A stretch of 51,989 nt of DNA from Pelagibacteraceae bacterium TMED65 (GCA_002167215.1 NHDS01000029.1:1-51989); one strand, 5' to 3'. Counted from the stretch's first letter, positions 17,602 through 27,216 are shown. The notes: generated by a model not told the origin, from the letters alone. Numbers and translations: made by a program.

Positions 17602-18153
17602 TTGAGCAAAAAACTTAACAACTTTATTAAAAAATATGAATCAAACTTTGTTTCTATTTTAAAAAAAATTCAAAAAAAAGATATCTTAAATTTGTGCAAC
17701 CAAATCCTCGATGTAAAAAAAAAGAAAAGTAAAATTATGATTTTTGGAAATGGAGCAGGAGCATCGATTGCAAGCCATTTCGCTAACGATTTAACAAATA
17801 CATCTGGAATTAGGGCAATGTCTTACGACAATACAGCTCAAATAACATGTCTTAGCAATGATTACCTTTTTCAAAACTGGGTAAAAAAAATTATAAACTT
17901 TTATGCAAACAATAATGATTTGGTGATTTTACTTAGTGCATCTGGAAATTCAAAAAATATGATTAATGCTGCAAAATTTTGCAAAAAAAAAAAGATTAAT
18001 TATTTTTCAATTACAGGCTTTAAAAAACAAAATAAACTTAATTTAAATAGTTCTAATAAAATCTGGATTAATTCACTATCATACAATTATGTAGAAATGA
18101 GCCAGTTGTTTATTTTGTTAAGTATTGTAGATTTTTTTAACAAAAACAATTAA
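17602..18153 (+). CDS. SIS-domain phosphosugar isomerase (GmhA-like)
   Basis: A single SIS domain of 183 residues. IMIFGNGAGASIASHFANDL parallels the GNGGSAADAQHF phosphate-binding segment of GmhA (sedoheptulose-7-phosphate isomerase), and LVILLSASGNSKNMINA is the second SIS signature. The start is a TTG at 17602; no upstream ATG is in frame. GmhA starts heptose synthesis, and a kinase/nucleotidyltransferase of the HldE type is encoded divergently next door, supporting a heptose-like pathway. The stop abuts the next gene's GTG start. Confidence 0.8.
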   Translation: MSKKLNNFIKKYESNFVSILKKIQKKDILNLCNQILDVKKKKSKIMIFGNGAGASIASHFANDLTNTSGIRAMSYDNTAQITCLSNDYLFQNWVKKIINFYANNNDLVILLSASGNSKNMINAAKFCKKKKINYFSITGFKKQNKLNLNSSNKIWINSLSYNYVEMSQLFILLSIVDFFNKNN

Positions 18154-19438
18154 GTGAAAATAAATTTTTTAATATCTAATTTTTTTTTAAAATTAGGTTT
18201 TTTCATTATTACCCCAAGGAATGACTCATTTGGAGGTTTTTATGGAACACTTATGAATGGTTTTAAAATCGCCAATTATTTGAAAAAAAAAAAGATTATT
18301 TGCATAAATTTAATTGATTATCGCAATAAATTTGGTCAGAAAAAAATTTTTAATTTAATTCTTATTTTAAGAATAACTAAAAAATTAAGATTTGAAGAAA
18401 TTGTATTATCATTTTTGTTTTCAATTTTAATCTTGCCATTTCATATTCTGTATTATTTTAAGATCTCATCACTACTTAATTTGATTTTTTTTAGAAATTT
18501 TTCTAATAGGTTTATTCCAAAATTCTTTGGATATGGTGAATTATTTACAAATGAAAAATTAGAAAATGATTATAATTTTACTTATCAACTTAAACTTGAT
18601 CCAAAACTTTACTTAAATAATAAAGTTGAATTTTTTAAAAATAATCAATTTTTAACAAAAAAAAAATATTGCCTTATGTATAAAAGATTTAAATTATAAT
18701 AAAATTAAGAAAATTTCAGAAGTATTTTGCTCAGATATAAATTACACGAAGAGTTCTTTGGATTATTTAATAAATAATGGTTTTACTGTCAAAAGAGTAG
18801 GAGAACCACTTATGAAAAAATTTAATTATAGAAATAAAAATTTCAAAGATTTGACGAAATCAATAAATCATTTAGGTAAATTTAATTCAACAATAGAATC
18901 CTGTGATTTTTATTTTGGATCTGCAGCTTCACATGCTGAAGCTGTTGAATTATTTAATAAAAAAAAATGTTTGATAAATTCAATAGATCATTTGGATAAT
19001 TCATTTAGCTATTCTAAAAAAAATGTGATTTTATTTAAAAAAATTTTTGACATCAAAAAAAAAAAATTTTTATCAATAGAAGAATTATTCGAATCTAATT
19101 TGTTTGATCACTTCGAGGTAAAAAAAAAGTTTTACAATAAAGAAATTATTTTAATTGAAAATGATCAAAATGAAATATTAGATAGTATAAAATTTTTCCT
19201 AAAAATTTACGAAAACTCTTTAGCTATATATCAAAAAAATGAGCAGTATTTTGAAATGAGAAAATTAGCAGTAAAAAAGAAAATTAAAAATAAAAGTTGT
19301 TCACTTTTATTATCTTGTGAGTTTAATGAGTATACAGTTCCTGAAAATTACTTAGATCAATTCTTATTTAGAAATAAGTATATCGATGAACTTTCAAATA
19401 AATTTTACTTAGATAATTTAAAAAATTATTTTAGTTAA
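18154..19438 (+). pseudogene. glycosyltransferase-like surface polysaccharide protein (TIGR04372-like), frameshifted
   Basis: Two open frames (18154-18699 and one continuing to 19438) belong to one gene. Removing one A from the AAAA at 18682-18685 changes CLMYKRFKL-stop into CLMYKDLNYNKIKKISEVF, which leads straight into DYLINNGFTVKRVGEP and SCDFYFGSAASHAEAVELF. That gives a protein of about 427 residues. The segment after the break resembles the TIGR04372-type glycosyltransferase pattern (an N..GY.V.R.G motif, then a D..ig..SG motif). The start is a GTG directly after the isomerase stop. The break is in a 4-A run rather than a long tract, so a real mutation is somewhat more likely here than elsewhere. 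The family call is tentative. Confidence 0.6.
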
Positions 19439-20138
19439 ACTTAAAAAGATGATTTATAGTAATTTCTTTTTTAATTTTTGAAAACTTATAGAATATATTT
19501 CTAATATTTTTTATATCTTTTTTAACGTCTATACAGAAATTTTTTTTCAAAAATTTTTTATTAAATTTACCCTTTAAATTGTATATCCTGTATTTATCTT
19601 TTCTGTAAAAATAATTAAAAATATGTTCTTTATCAGTCTTACGGAGTTTTTTTTGGTCTACATTGAAAATTTTTGTTTTTGCAACTTCGCACGTGAGACC
19701 TTTTGGGAAAGTTCTTGGATTTGCATTAGTGACAATGTCTAAGTCTTTTTTAATAATTAAACTTACCATTTCTATCATTAAATAAATATCGAATAAGGGC
19801 CTATCCGCACATATTCTGACAAAGTACTTAAATTTGAATTTTTTGATACATTCCACAGTTCTGTTAAAAACATTTTCGTGATCACCACAAAAAAATTTAA
19901 TATTATTTTTCCTACAGAAATCTACTATTTTTTTATCATTATTATGATTGGATGTAGCTACAACTACTTTTGATTTCAAACCAACTTTTTTAATTTTATC
20001 AACAATTATTTGAAATGTGTTCTTACTTTTATAAACTTTATGCAAAACCTTTCCTGGAAATCTTTTTGAAGACATTCTTCCATAAATTATGATTCCTATC
20101 TTTTTTGTATTGAAAATATTTTTGAAATTATTTTTCAT
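19431..20138 (-). CDS. SpsF-type cytidylyltransferase family protein
   Basis: A 235-residue nucleotidyltransferase of the CMP-sugar synthetase/SpsF group: GIIIYGRMSSKRFPGKVL (Arg/Lys-rich nucleotide loop), then VVATSNHNNDKKI, FFCGDHENVFNRT and the metal-binding FVRICADRPLFD. SpsF-like proteins accompany spore-coat and legionaminic or sialic-type sugar clusters, including NeuB neighbours as here. It probably makes a CMP- or other NDP-activated sugar. It runs convergently with the broken glycosyltransferase gene, the last 8 bases overlapping. Confidence 0.78.
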   Translation of the reverse strand: MKNNFKNIFNTKKIGIIIYGRMSSKRFPGKVLHKVYKSKNTFQIIVDKIKKVGLKSKVVVATSNHNNDKKIVDFCRKNNIKFFCGDHENVFNRTVECIKKFKFKYFVRICADRPLFDIYLMIEMVSLIIKKDLDIVTNANPRTFPKGLTCEVAKTKIFNVDQKKLRKTDKEHIFNYFYRKDKYRIYNLKGKFNKKFLKKNFCIDVKKDIKNIRNIFYKFSKIKKEITINHLFKFN

Positions 20139-20144
20139 TTAAAT

Positions 20145-20492
20145 TTATAAAAATCTTTTTCTAAAATATTTTTGCCATTTTTTTTTAAAAAAAATGTTTT
20201 TATCATCAAGAAAAAAATCATAGGATGGTTTGCCGAATTTTAATTTATGAAATTTTAATCCCCAACTTTTAAGTTGTTTGAAAGTTTTATTATATCCTTG
20301 GGCTTTTGCTTTTTTAATGTTTTCATTATTTCTTCCCATGTACCTTGAGGTAAATATTACTATTTTATTCTTTAAATATAATTCATTAATTATCTTAATA
20401 GCATTCCTATTAGGTTTGGATTTGTCATAATTATTCTTTTTTGTGGAGCAGATAACTCCATCAATATCGAAACAAAAAATTTTTTTTTTCAT
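20145..20492 (-). CDS. HAD-superfamily phosphatase, small
   Basis: A 115-residue HAD hydrolase: catalytic FDIDGVICST with Asp9/Asp11, motif II Ser/Thr in IVIFTSRYMGRN, and motif IV acidic pair in YDFFLDDKN. No cap domain is present, as in KdsC-, GmhB- and polynucleotide-phosphatase-type enzymes. It lies between NeuB and the SpsF-like cytidylyltransferase, so it may dephosphorylate a nonulosonate or heptose phosphate intermediate. The substrate is unproven. Confidence 0.78.
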   Translation of the reverse strand: MKKKIFCFDIDGVICSTKKNNYDKSKPNRNAIKIINELYLKNKIVIFTSRYMGRNNENIKKAKAQGYNKTFKQLKSWGLKFHKLKFGKPSYDFFLDDKNIFFKKKWQKYFRKRFL

Positions 20493-20514
20493 ACAATGAA
20501 AAACTATTTATTAT

Positions 20515-21399
20515 TTAAATTAATTCACTTTTAAACTTGAGTTTTTTTCTTTGAGACATTTCACAATCAAGTATATTTTTCTTTTTGTACTTTAAACTTT
20601 GCGTCAACAATTGAAGATCTCTATTTACTCTTCTAGCCCCGTCTGGTTCAAGCGAGGCTGGATGATCAGTTCCTTTAAGTGTCCTATCTAAAGTAAAGTG
20701 TCTCTCTATCCATTTAACACCTAATGTACCGGCCGCGACATCTGCTGAAATCCCCTGATGGTGTCCTGAAAAACCGATAGCACCGACTTTTTTTTCATAT
20801 TTTTTTTTTAATCTTGAAATTTCAAGCAAGCAAATATCTTCATGTTTTACTGGATAGTCCGAGGTGCAAGCATACAAAACTAATTTTTTATTTTTTTTAT
20901 ATTTCTTTGCGAGCTCAAAAATTCTTTTTTCCTCTTTTAGAGTGGTCATCCCGAGAGAAATGTGACAGTAACCATTAAACTTTTTAAATAAGTGAGTTAA
21001 CAACTCTGTGTTATTGTTGCAGGCTGATGGAATTTTAATGTGATTCATCTTCATAGAAATTAATTGCTTTAAAGAAGTTAAGTCCCAAGCAGAACACATA
21101 TATTCAATTTTTTTTTTCTTACAGTAGGATTTTATTTTTTTATGCTGACTAATACTAAATTCTAGCTTTTCCCGATGAAGACCGTACGTTTCACCAAATG
21201 AGTTTGCTGGCACCGGATGAGGAGAATTATACTGTTCTTCGTCAAGTAATTCCATTGGGTTTCTTTTTTGAAATTTCACGAATTTGATATCACAAAAATT
21301 TACAAGAACATCTATCATTTTCATAGCAAGTCTTAAACTGCCTTGATGATTGCATCCTACTTCGGCAACAAAATTTATTGCATTATTTTTTTTTTTCAT
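20515..21399 (-). CDS. neuB: NeuB-family nonulosonate synthase (no SAF domain)
   Basis: A 294-residue TIM-barrel synthase: INFVAEVGCNHQGSLRLA start, VKFQKR, YMCSAWD, IKIPSACN, GFSGHHQGISADVA and KWIERHFTLDRTLKGTDH. These are the phosphoenolpyruvate-, metal- and ManNAc-binding blocks of N-acetylneuraminate/legionaminate/pseudaminate synthases. Full NeuB is about 340-350 residues and ends in an antifreeze-like SAF domain. That domain is missing here, the protein ending soon after the barrel. It starts 33 bases from a divergent PhyH oxygenase gene. Confidence 0.87.
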   Translation of the reverse strand: MKKKNNAINFVAEVGCNHQGSLRLAMKMIDVLVNFCDIKFVKFQKRNPMELLDEEQYNSPHPVPANSFGETYGLHREKLEFSISQHKKIKSYCKKKKIEYMCSAWDLTSLKQLISMKMNHIKIPSACNNNTELLTHLFKKFNGYCHISLGMTTLKEEKRIFELAKKYKKNKKLVLYACTSDYPVKHEDICLLEISRLKKKYEKKVGAIGFSGHHQGISADVAAGTLGVKWIERHFTLDRTLKGTDHPASLEPDGARRVNRDLQLLTQSLKYKKKNILDCEMSQRKKLKFKSELI

Positions 21400-21432
21400 T
21401 AGAAGATATAATTTATTATATGTGTCAATTTT

Positions 21433-22164
21433 ATGAAATTAAACCTTAAAGATTTTAGAACATACCAAAACGACGGAGTTATTAGAGTAAAAAACGTCTT
21501 TTCAAAGATAGAAATTGCAAAATTAAAAAAAAAAATAAATTCATATATTATTAAAAATGTGGGAGTTCTAAAGGGCAAAGAAATAAACTTTATAAAAAAA
21601 GAAGTAAATTCTGTACATTTATTTAAAGACGTTTTTTTTAAGAAATTTTCAAATCAAGAAAAAATTCTGATTCTCGGAAAATTTTTTTTGAAGGCTAAGC
21701 CAAAGATAAGACATTATGAATATTTTGCAAAACCCAAAAAAATTGGATTATCAAGCCCAATGCATCAAGACAATTATTACTGGAATTTGAAAAATCCTAA
21801 TTCATTTACAATTTGGATAGCAATCGACAAGGCGACAAAAAAAAACGGAGCAGTAGAATATTTACTAGGTTCTCATAAAAAATTGTATTCTCATATTGCA
21901 TCATATGCACCAGGAAGTTCTCAAAAAGTTCAGGAAATTGAAAAGTTAAAAAAAAAATATAAAATAAAAATTTTCAGTTTAAACCCAGGTGACTGTTTAA
22001 TTCATCATTCTCAGATAATTCATGGAAGCAAAAAAAATCTGTCAAATATCTCAAGAAAAGGCTTTACAGTTCAAGTAATGACAACAAACTCTAAAGTCGA
22101 TAAAGTAAAATTTCAAAGATATCAAGAATCATTGAAAAAACAAATTGAACTTAGAGCAACTTAA
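21433..22164 (+). CDS. phytanoyl-CoA dioxygenase (PhyH) family 2OG-Fe(II) oxygenase
   Basis: A 243-residue PhyH-like oxygenase. The iron triad is H111-x-D113 in PMHQDNYYW and H197 in QIIHGSKKN, with R208 (ISRKGFTVQ) binding 2-oxoglutarate. FTIWIAIDKATKKNGAVEY and LLGSHKK are typical PhyH core segments. It would hydroxylate a small molecule or sugar. The next gene, an aminotransferase, starts 11 bases downstream, so the two are co-transcribed, and a NeuB gene is divergent next to it. A hydroxylated nonulosonate or amino-sugar precursor is a reasonable guess. Confidence 0.82.
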   Translation: MKLNLKDFRTYQNDGVIRVKNVFSKIEIAKLKKKINSYIIKNVGVLKGKEINFIKKEVNSVHLFKDVFFKKFSNQEKILILGKFFLKAKPKIRHYEYFAKPKKIGLSSPMHQDNYYWNLKNPNSFTIWIAIDKATKKNGAVEYLLGSHKKLYSHIASYAPGSSQKVQEIEKLKKKYKIKIFSLNPGDCLIHHSQIIHGSKKNLSNISRKGFTVQVMTTNSKVDKVKFQRYQESLKKQIELRAT

Positions 22165-22175
22165 GGATACTTAAG

Positions 22176-23318
22176 ATGTCCCCAGGCAACGAATTAATCA
22201 ACCATAAAGAACTAAATGAAATAAAAAAGATATTTACCAAAAGTGATGGTGTTTTGTTTGCTCATGGTTTTGATAAAAGACGAGGAAAAATATTTAGAGT
22301 TAGAAAATTTGAAAATGAATTATCAAAAAAATTTAATAGCAGATTTGTTCAATGTGTCAGCTCTGGTACAGCTGCAATTAAGATTGCATTAAAAGCTCTT
22401 GGAGTTAAACATGGGGACGAGGTAATAACACAAAGTTTCAATTTTATTGCTACAATAGAGGCTATTCTCGACTGTGGAGCAAAACCAATTATATCGGGGA
22501 TAAATGAAGGTCTAAATATGCCAGTGCAAGAATTACCAAAATTAATTACCAAAAAAACAAAAGCAATTATAGTTGTACACATGTTAGGTTATAGTGCCGA
22601 AATAGACAAAATAACAAAATTCTGCAAAAGAAGAAAGATTCCATTAATTGAGGACAACTGTGAAGCAGTAGGAGGGTTGTTTAAAGACAAAAAGCTTGGA
22701 ACTCTCTCTGACATTGGAATATTTAGTTTTGATTTTGGTAAAACAATTACAACAGGTGAAGGTGGTTGTATTTTAACAAATAATAAAAAAAATTACTTAT
22801 TTTTCAAAAGGTATCATGATCATGGCCATAAATTACTTAAAAAAATTCCTAGGGGTGTAGACGACGCTGATATGCCTGGTTTTAATTATAGAATGACTGA
22901 ACTGCAAGCAGCCGTTGGTCTTTCTCAAATAAAAAAATTAAATTTTATACTCAAAGAGAGCAAGAAAAGATTTAATATAATAAAAAGAATATTTCAGCAA
23001 AAAAAAATCAAAATGAGAGAAATTTATAAAAGATCCGAACCAAATTACGATACTTTAATCTTTAAAGTTGAGAATAAAAGCAAGAGAAGAAAAATTGTTA
23101 ATTACCTCGTTAGATCCGGCATTGGAACAAAAAATCTTCCAGACGCTATCAAATGGCATTTTGCGTACTTTTGGAAACATGCAATTTCAAAAGACCAATT
23201 AAAGAATACCTTGAAATCAAAAAAAATTTTAGAACAATATATCGCAATACCTATATTAATTTCGATTAGTTTGAAACATTATGAAAAAGTTTCCAAAAAA
23301 TTATTGAAAATGATTTAA
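22176..23318 (+). CDS. DegT/DnrJ/EryC1/StrS-family sugar aminotransferase
   Basis: A PLP aminotransferase of 380 residues with CVSSGTAAIKIALKAL, an Asp in PLIEDNCEAVGG (D160), and the Schiff-base Lys189 in FSFDFGKTITTGEGG. FNYRMTELQAAVGLSQ is the conserved C-terminal block. It is fully intact, unlike the DegT-fold gene at 42151. The flanking genes (NeuB, NeuA, PhyH) suggest it provides the amino group of a legionaminic- or bacillosamine-type precursor. Its stop overlaps the stop of the convergent NeuA gene. Confidence 0.87.
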   Translation: MSPGNELINHKELNEIKKIFTKSDGVLFAHGFDKRRGKIFRVRKFENELSKKFNSRFVQCVSSGTAAIKIALKALGVKHGDEVITQSFNFIATIEAILDCGAKPIISGINEGLNMPVQELPKLITKKTKAIIVVHMLGYSAEIDKITKFCKRRKIPLIEDNCEAVGGLFKDKKLGTLSDIGIFSFDFGKTITTGEGGCILTNNKKNYLFFKRYHDHGHKLLKKIPRGVDDADMPGFNYRMTELQAAVGLSQIKKLNFILKESKKRFNIIKRIFQQKKIKMREIYKRSEPNYDTLIFKVENKSKRRKIVNYLVRSGIGTKNLPDAIKWHFAYFWKHAISKDQLKNTLKSKKILEQYIAIPILISISLKHYEKVSKKLLKMI

Positions 23319-24004
23319 TTTCTAAGTTTTAAATTTTCAACCTTTTTTGCAAGTTCGAATGTAAATTTGTCATCAATATCAATAAAGTTTATCCTATCAA
23401 TTTCATAAGGATATGTTTTTTGATTTATTATTTTATTGCCATTATTAAAAAAATTTCTAGTAAAATAGAACATTGAACCAGTTATAAACATATATTCACC
23501 CTTATAATTTTGTCTATTAACTATTCTTTTTTTCATAAGATAATTCCATTTATTTCTTTTAATTTTTATAATTTCGTAAGGACTTTCGAGAACTTTCGTT
23601 ACATGCATTAGAGATGACACTTTCTTTACTTTTATAAATTTTAGTGTTTTTAAAATTTCAGATTTGCCCAGTACAGGGGAAGTGACCTGAAAGAGCAAAA
23701 ACCTACCCTTTGTTTTATCTTTATTGTAAAATGTAAGGAAATCTTGAACTAAATCATCAATTTTTGACTTATCTTTTGAGAGGTTTTTCTTTCTTTTGTA
23801 ATTAAAGTCAATTTTTTTATGTTTAATAATTTTTTTTTTATAAACTTCGGAGTCTGTAAGAATGAATATTTTACTTATTTCTTTTATATCAATTAACTTT
23901 TTTAACGTAAAATTTACTAAATTTAACCTTTTTTTAAATAACAATATGTTTTTATTTCTCAAACCTCTTGACTTTGATCGTAGGGGGATTATTGCTTCAA
24001 ACAT
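23315..24004 (-). CDS. neuA: NeuA-type acylneuraminate cytidylyltransferase
   Basis: A 229-residue CMP-sugar synthetase: FEAIIPLRSKSRGLRNKNIL carries the Arg/Ser/Lys-rich CTP loop, ILTDSEVY and FQVTSPV follow in the usual places, and the C-terminal YPYEIDRINFIDIDDKFTF ends the fold as in NeuA (IDIDxxxDF). It activates a nonulosonic acid with CTP; together with NeuB nearby it gives a minimal synthase plus activator pair. It is alone on the minus strand between two plus-strand units, implying its own promoter in 24005-24097. Confidence 0.85.
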   Translation of the reverse strand: MFEAIIPLRSKSRGLRNKNILLFKKRLNLVNFTLKKLIDIKEISKIFILTDSEVYKKKIIKHKKIDFNYKRKKNLSKDKSKIDDLVQDFLTFYNKDKTKGRFLLFQVTSPVLGKSEILKTLKFIKVKKVSSLMHVTKVLESPYEIIKIKRNKWNYLMKKRIVNRQNYKGEYMFITGSMFYFTRNFFNNGNKIINQKTYPYEIDRINFIDIDDKFTFELAKKVENLKLRN

Positions 24005-24097
24005 GACTAAATAATAATTATTTCTTAAAAATACAAGATTTATTTACAATACAATAACAAAAAATGAACATATTAAAATTTTTAAATTTAAGCATTT

Positions 24098-25861
24098 ATG
24101 AAAAAATTTGTTCATTTATTTAATAAAAGTAATAGAAAATCAATAATAATATTTATTATTCTTAATATAATTTTGGTTTTTGTTGAAACATTTAGCATTG
24201 CTTTAATACCATTAGCCATTGATCTAATAGTAAGTGAAAATCCTTTAATTTATAAATATTTTGATTTTAATAATTACGGTTTGATTGAAATGGAGCAAAA
24301 AGAAATTCTTGTTTTTGGTTCAATTTTTTTCATTCTACTTTTTGTTTTAAAAAATATTTATGTATTAGGAATTGTGACCTTTCAGGAAACTTTATACAAA
24401 AGGTTTTCTCTTCAATTAAAAGAAAAATTCTACAGTTTGTATATTAATGCACCCCTTGAAATTATAAATAATTATAATTCTTCTCAAATATTAAGAAATA
24501 CAGACTCTGAAACTACTGAATATTTAAATAATTTCTTTTTTATTTTGAAGACAGCAAAAGATCTTTTTCTTTTTATCTCTATTTTTATATTATTATTATT
24601 TGCCGATTTTAAATCTACTATAATAGCAATTCTTTTTTTAATATTTTTTCTTATCGTCTATGTTTTTGTTTTTTTTAAAAAATTGAGAAAGCTTGGTGAA
24701 AATAGAATGAAAGCAAAGAATTATTTTATTAAATGGTTGATGCAAAGTTTAAGCTCATTAAAAAATATAAAGATATCTAAAAGAGAAAATGTAACTATTA
24801 CAAAATTTAATCAAATAGTTGACATGTTTGAAGACGCAAGAAAAAAAATTAATATTATAAAAGTTGTTCCTAATTCTTTGTTTGAAGTTGCTTTTGTTAT
24901 AGTGTTATTTTTTTCGATTTTTATAATTTCCGTCTCTGAAATTAAAAATATATTACCCATAGTTTCTTTATATGTTGTGTCTTTTTTGAGGTTATTACCA
25001 ATTTTTTCAAGATTTGGCACTACAATATCTGCTTTGAGAACCTCATACCCTTCAGTTTTACATTTAAATTCTGAATTCTTATCGCTTGAAAAATATAAAT
25101 CAGAGGAAAGAAAAAATTTTAATAAAGATGAAATTATAAAATTTGAAAAAAATATAGAAATTGCAAAGGTAAGTTTTAAATATTTAAATCATAAAAAAGA
25201 AATATTTAATGATCTAAATCTATCAATAGAAAAAGGTAAGGCGATTGGTTTTGTAGGAAAGTCTGGCTCAGGTAAAACAACACTAGTAAATCTTTTATGT
25301 GGTCTAATTTACCCATCATCTGGTGAGATTAAATCTGATGGAGTAAATATCCAAAACAATCTTGATAAATGGCAAAAAAAAATAGGTTTAGTCCCACAAG
25401 AAAACTATTTATTAGATGATACTATACTAAATAATATAACCTTCCTAAATGATGAAAAAAAAATAGATGAAAAAAAATTACAAGACGCACTTCATTATTC
25501 AGGAGCTTCAGAAATAATTAAAGATCAAGACAATGGAATAGATACTATCGTTGGTGAAAGAGGGTCTTTTCTGTCTGGCGGCCAAGTTCAGCGTATTGCT
25601 TTAGCAAGATTGTTATATGAAGATCCTGAAATCTTAATATTAGATGAATTTACGAATTCTCTAGATCCAGAAAACGAGGATTTTATATTGAAACAGTTAC
25701 AGCTGCTTAAAAAAGATCAAAATAAAAATTTAATTATTATAACTCATAAAATAAAACCTTTAAAAATTTGTGATGAAATTATTGTTATGGATCAGGGTAA
25801 AATTTTAACAAAATATAATTTTGAAGACTTCTATAAAAAATACGGGGTTATTTACGACTAA
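24098..25861 (+). CDS. ABC transporter, fused permease-ATPase (MsbA/PglK-like)
   Basis: A 587-residue half-transporter. Several strongly hydrophobic helices occupy roughly residues 1-320. A nucleotide-binding domain follows with Walker A GKSGSGKTTLV (~386-396), signature LSGGQVQRIALAR (~490), Walker B ILILDEF (~510) and the switch His in IIITHKIKPL. Such exporters flip lipid-linked oligosaccharides (PglK) or lipid A (MsbA) across the inner membrane. In the middle of a glycan island a lipid-linked saccharide is the likely cargo. No Wzx flippase was recognised elsewhere in the window, which fits this as the exporter. It is a single-gene unit on its strand. Confidence 0.88.
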   Translation: MKKFVHLFNKSNRKSIIIFIILNIILVFVETFSIALIPLAIDLIVSENPLIYKYFDFNNYGLIEMEQKEILVFGSIFFILLFVLKNIYVLGIVTFQETLYKRFSLQLKEKFYSLYINAPLEIINNYNSSQILRNTDSETTEYLNNFFFILKTAKDLFLFISIFILLLFADFKSTIIAILFLIFFLIVYVFVFFKKLRKLGENRMKAKNYFIKWLMQSLSSLKNIKISKRENVTITKFNQIVDMFEDARKKINIIKVVPNSLFEVAFVIVLFFSIFIISVSEIKNILPIVSLYVVSFLRLLPIFSRFGTTISALRTSYPSVLHLNSEFLSLEKYKSEERKNFNKDEIIKFEKNIEIAKVSFKYLNHKKEIFNDLNLSIEKGKAIGFVGKSGSGKTTLVNLLCGLIYPSSGEIKSDGVNIQNNLDKWQKKIGLVPQENYLLDDTILNNITFLNDEKKIDEKKLQDALHYSGASEIIKDQDNGIDTIVGERGSFLSGGQVQRIALARLLYEDPEILILDEFTNSLDPENEDFILKQLQLLKKDQNKNLIIITHKIKPLKICDEIIVMDQGKILTKYNFEDFYKKYGVIYD

Positions 25862-25878
25862 AAAAATAAATATTTCTA

Positions 25879-27093
25879 TTAATATAATCTTAAATTGAAG
25901 AGTAATTTTTGATCACTTAATTTCCATCTTTTAAAGTTAGCCGGTCTTATCCTTCCGAATAAAGTTTGTTTTATTTCAACTAAAAAATATTTTATATAAT
26001 AAATATAATTATATGGCCTCTTTTTAATATTTTTTCCATAATTTACAAATAAATTTGTCATAACTCCCAAACTGTCATAAGTACCTGCTAGTTCGTTGGC
26101 CTTTTTAAATAAGTTCTTTTTTTTACATAACTTCAAAAGATATTTTTTGTTTTTCTTGAGCAAGCCTATTAATTCATCAATATTTCTTGGTTCGATACCA
26201 ATTTTAATTGCACCTAATTTTGCATTTGGACCCACTTTCTTTGTCTTTAAAAGGTCTTTGTCCCAATTAACAAATTTATTAAAATTTATAACAGGAACAT
26301 TATATTTTATTGCATCAATAGCTGTTGAACTAAAAACATTTAATATTACATCAACATTTCTTAAAAAATCTCTAATGTCATGCCCAGGGAAAATTTTTTG
26401 ACCAGGAAAAGTTTCTCTATATATCTTCGGATCCTCAAAAGGGCTAACTTTAAATATTATGTCAAACTTTTTATCTAGTTTTTCAATTATTTTAGTAATT
26501 AGCTCAATATACTCATATTCAAACTTAAAGTATCCAAGTCGCTCATAATTTTTTTTTAAAATAACTTTTTTTAAGTAAAAGGGTATATTAAATTTTGAAA
26601 TTCCAGAACCAGTAATTGTTCTTAAGTGGGTTGGAATTCCTATAATTTTTATCTTTTTATTATTTTTTGTTTTGAACCTATAGTTTTTTTTATCAAATTT
26701 TAAACATCCGCTCTCAACTACTTTTTTTTTTAAACCTTTTTTTATTAAATATTTAGAGTCCAACTTACTCCATACTAAAAATTTTTTTACTTTTTTAATC
26801 AAATTAATTGGGTATTTAGCCCGTTGGGTTACGTCAGTATAATACATTCCCTCAGACGAGTGCATGAATATATCTACATTTTTTTTTTCAGCATAATCGA
26901 CTATTGGTCCGCAAGACTCCTTATATAAGTTAGGAACTACAACTATATTAGGATTAATTAAGTCAATAGCGGTTTTCCATAGTGGAATATAAAAAAAATA
27001 AATCTTAATATTTTTTTTTGAAAGATTTTTTTTTAAATCATATAAACCATATAATTCTCGAAACTTGTTATCTATTATCCATACAATTTTCAT
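25879..27093 (-). CDS. surface carbohydrate biosynthesis protein (TIGR04396-like, glycerophosphotransferase fold)
   Basis: A 404-residue protein with two Rossmann-like halves. The start MKIVWIIDNKFRELYGLY, the middle HSSEGMYYTD, and the C-terminal PGHDIRDFLRNVDVIL followed by NVFSSTAIDAIKYNVPVI look like TIGR04396-type surface carbohydrate proteins and CDP-glycerol-phosphotransferase-like folds, where the Ser/Thr-rich loop holds the donor phosphate. It probably transfers a sugar or alditol phosphate. It is transcribed from its own divergent promoter region and converges on the ABC gene. Confidence 0.62.
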   Translation of the reverse strand: MKIVWIIDNKFRELYGLYDLKKNLSKKNIKIYFFYIPLWKTAIDLINPNIVVVPNLYKESCGPIVDYAEKKNVDIFMHSSEGMYYTDVTQRAKYPINLIKKVKKFLVWSKLDSKYLIKKGLKKKVVESGCLKFDKKNYRFKTKNNKKIKIIGIPTHLRTITGSGISKFNIPFYLKKVILKKNYERLGYFKFEYEYIELITKIIEKLDKKFDIIFKVSPFEDPKIYRETFPGQKIFPGHDIRDFLRNVDVILNVFSSTAIDAIKYNVPVINFNKFVNWDKDLLKTKKVGPNAKLGAIKIGIEPRNIDELIGLLKKNKKYLLKLCKKKNLFKKANELAGTYDSLGVMTNLFVNYGKNIKKRPYNYIYYIKYFLVEIKQTLFGRIRPANFKRWKLSDQKLLFNLRLY

Positions 27094-27125
27094 TTTATTA
27101 ATATCATGATTTAGCTAGGCGGTTT

Positions 27126-27153
27126 GTTATAATTTCATATTTTTTTAAGTCAA
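27126..27153 (-). promoter_or_regulatory. probable sigma70-type promoter for the gene at 25879-27093
   Basis: On the minus strand TTGACT (27153-27148) is followed by a 16-base spacer and TATAAC (27131-27126). The expected transcription start is about 25 bases before the ATG at 27093. It faces away from the promoter at 27190-27216 in the same 135-base intergenic region. Confidence 0.5.
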
Positions 27154-27189
27154 TTCAAATTTTTTAATAAACCAGTTTTTATCATAAGT

Positions 27190-27216
27190 TTGACAAATTT
27201 AGATTAAAAGCATAAT
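27190..27216 (+). promoter_or_regulatory. probable sigma70-type promoter for the unit starting at 27229
   Basis: A perfect TTGACA (27190-27195) with CATAAT at 27211-27216, spacer 15 bases, which is short. The predicted start of transcription (~27223) lies only a few bases before the ATG at 27229, so the message would be nearly leaderless. It would drive the long plus-strand unit 27229-34628. Confidence 0.45.

Noticed and set aside
18154..19438. Two independent genes (181 and 226 codons)
   Set aside because: The second has no proper start and the joined frame gives continuous conserved blocks, so one broken gene is the simpler reading.
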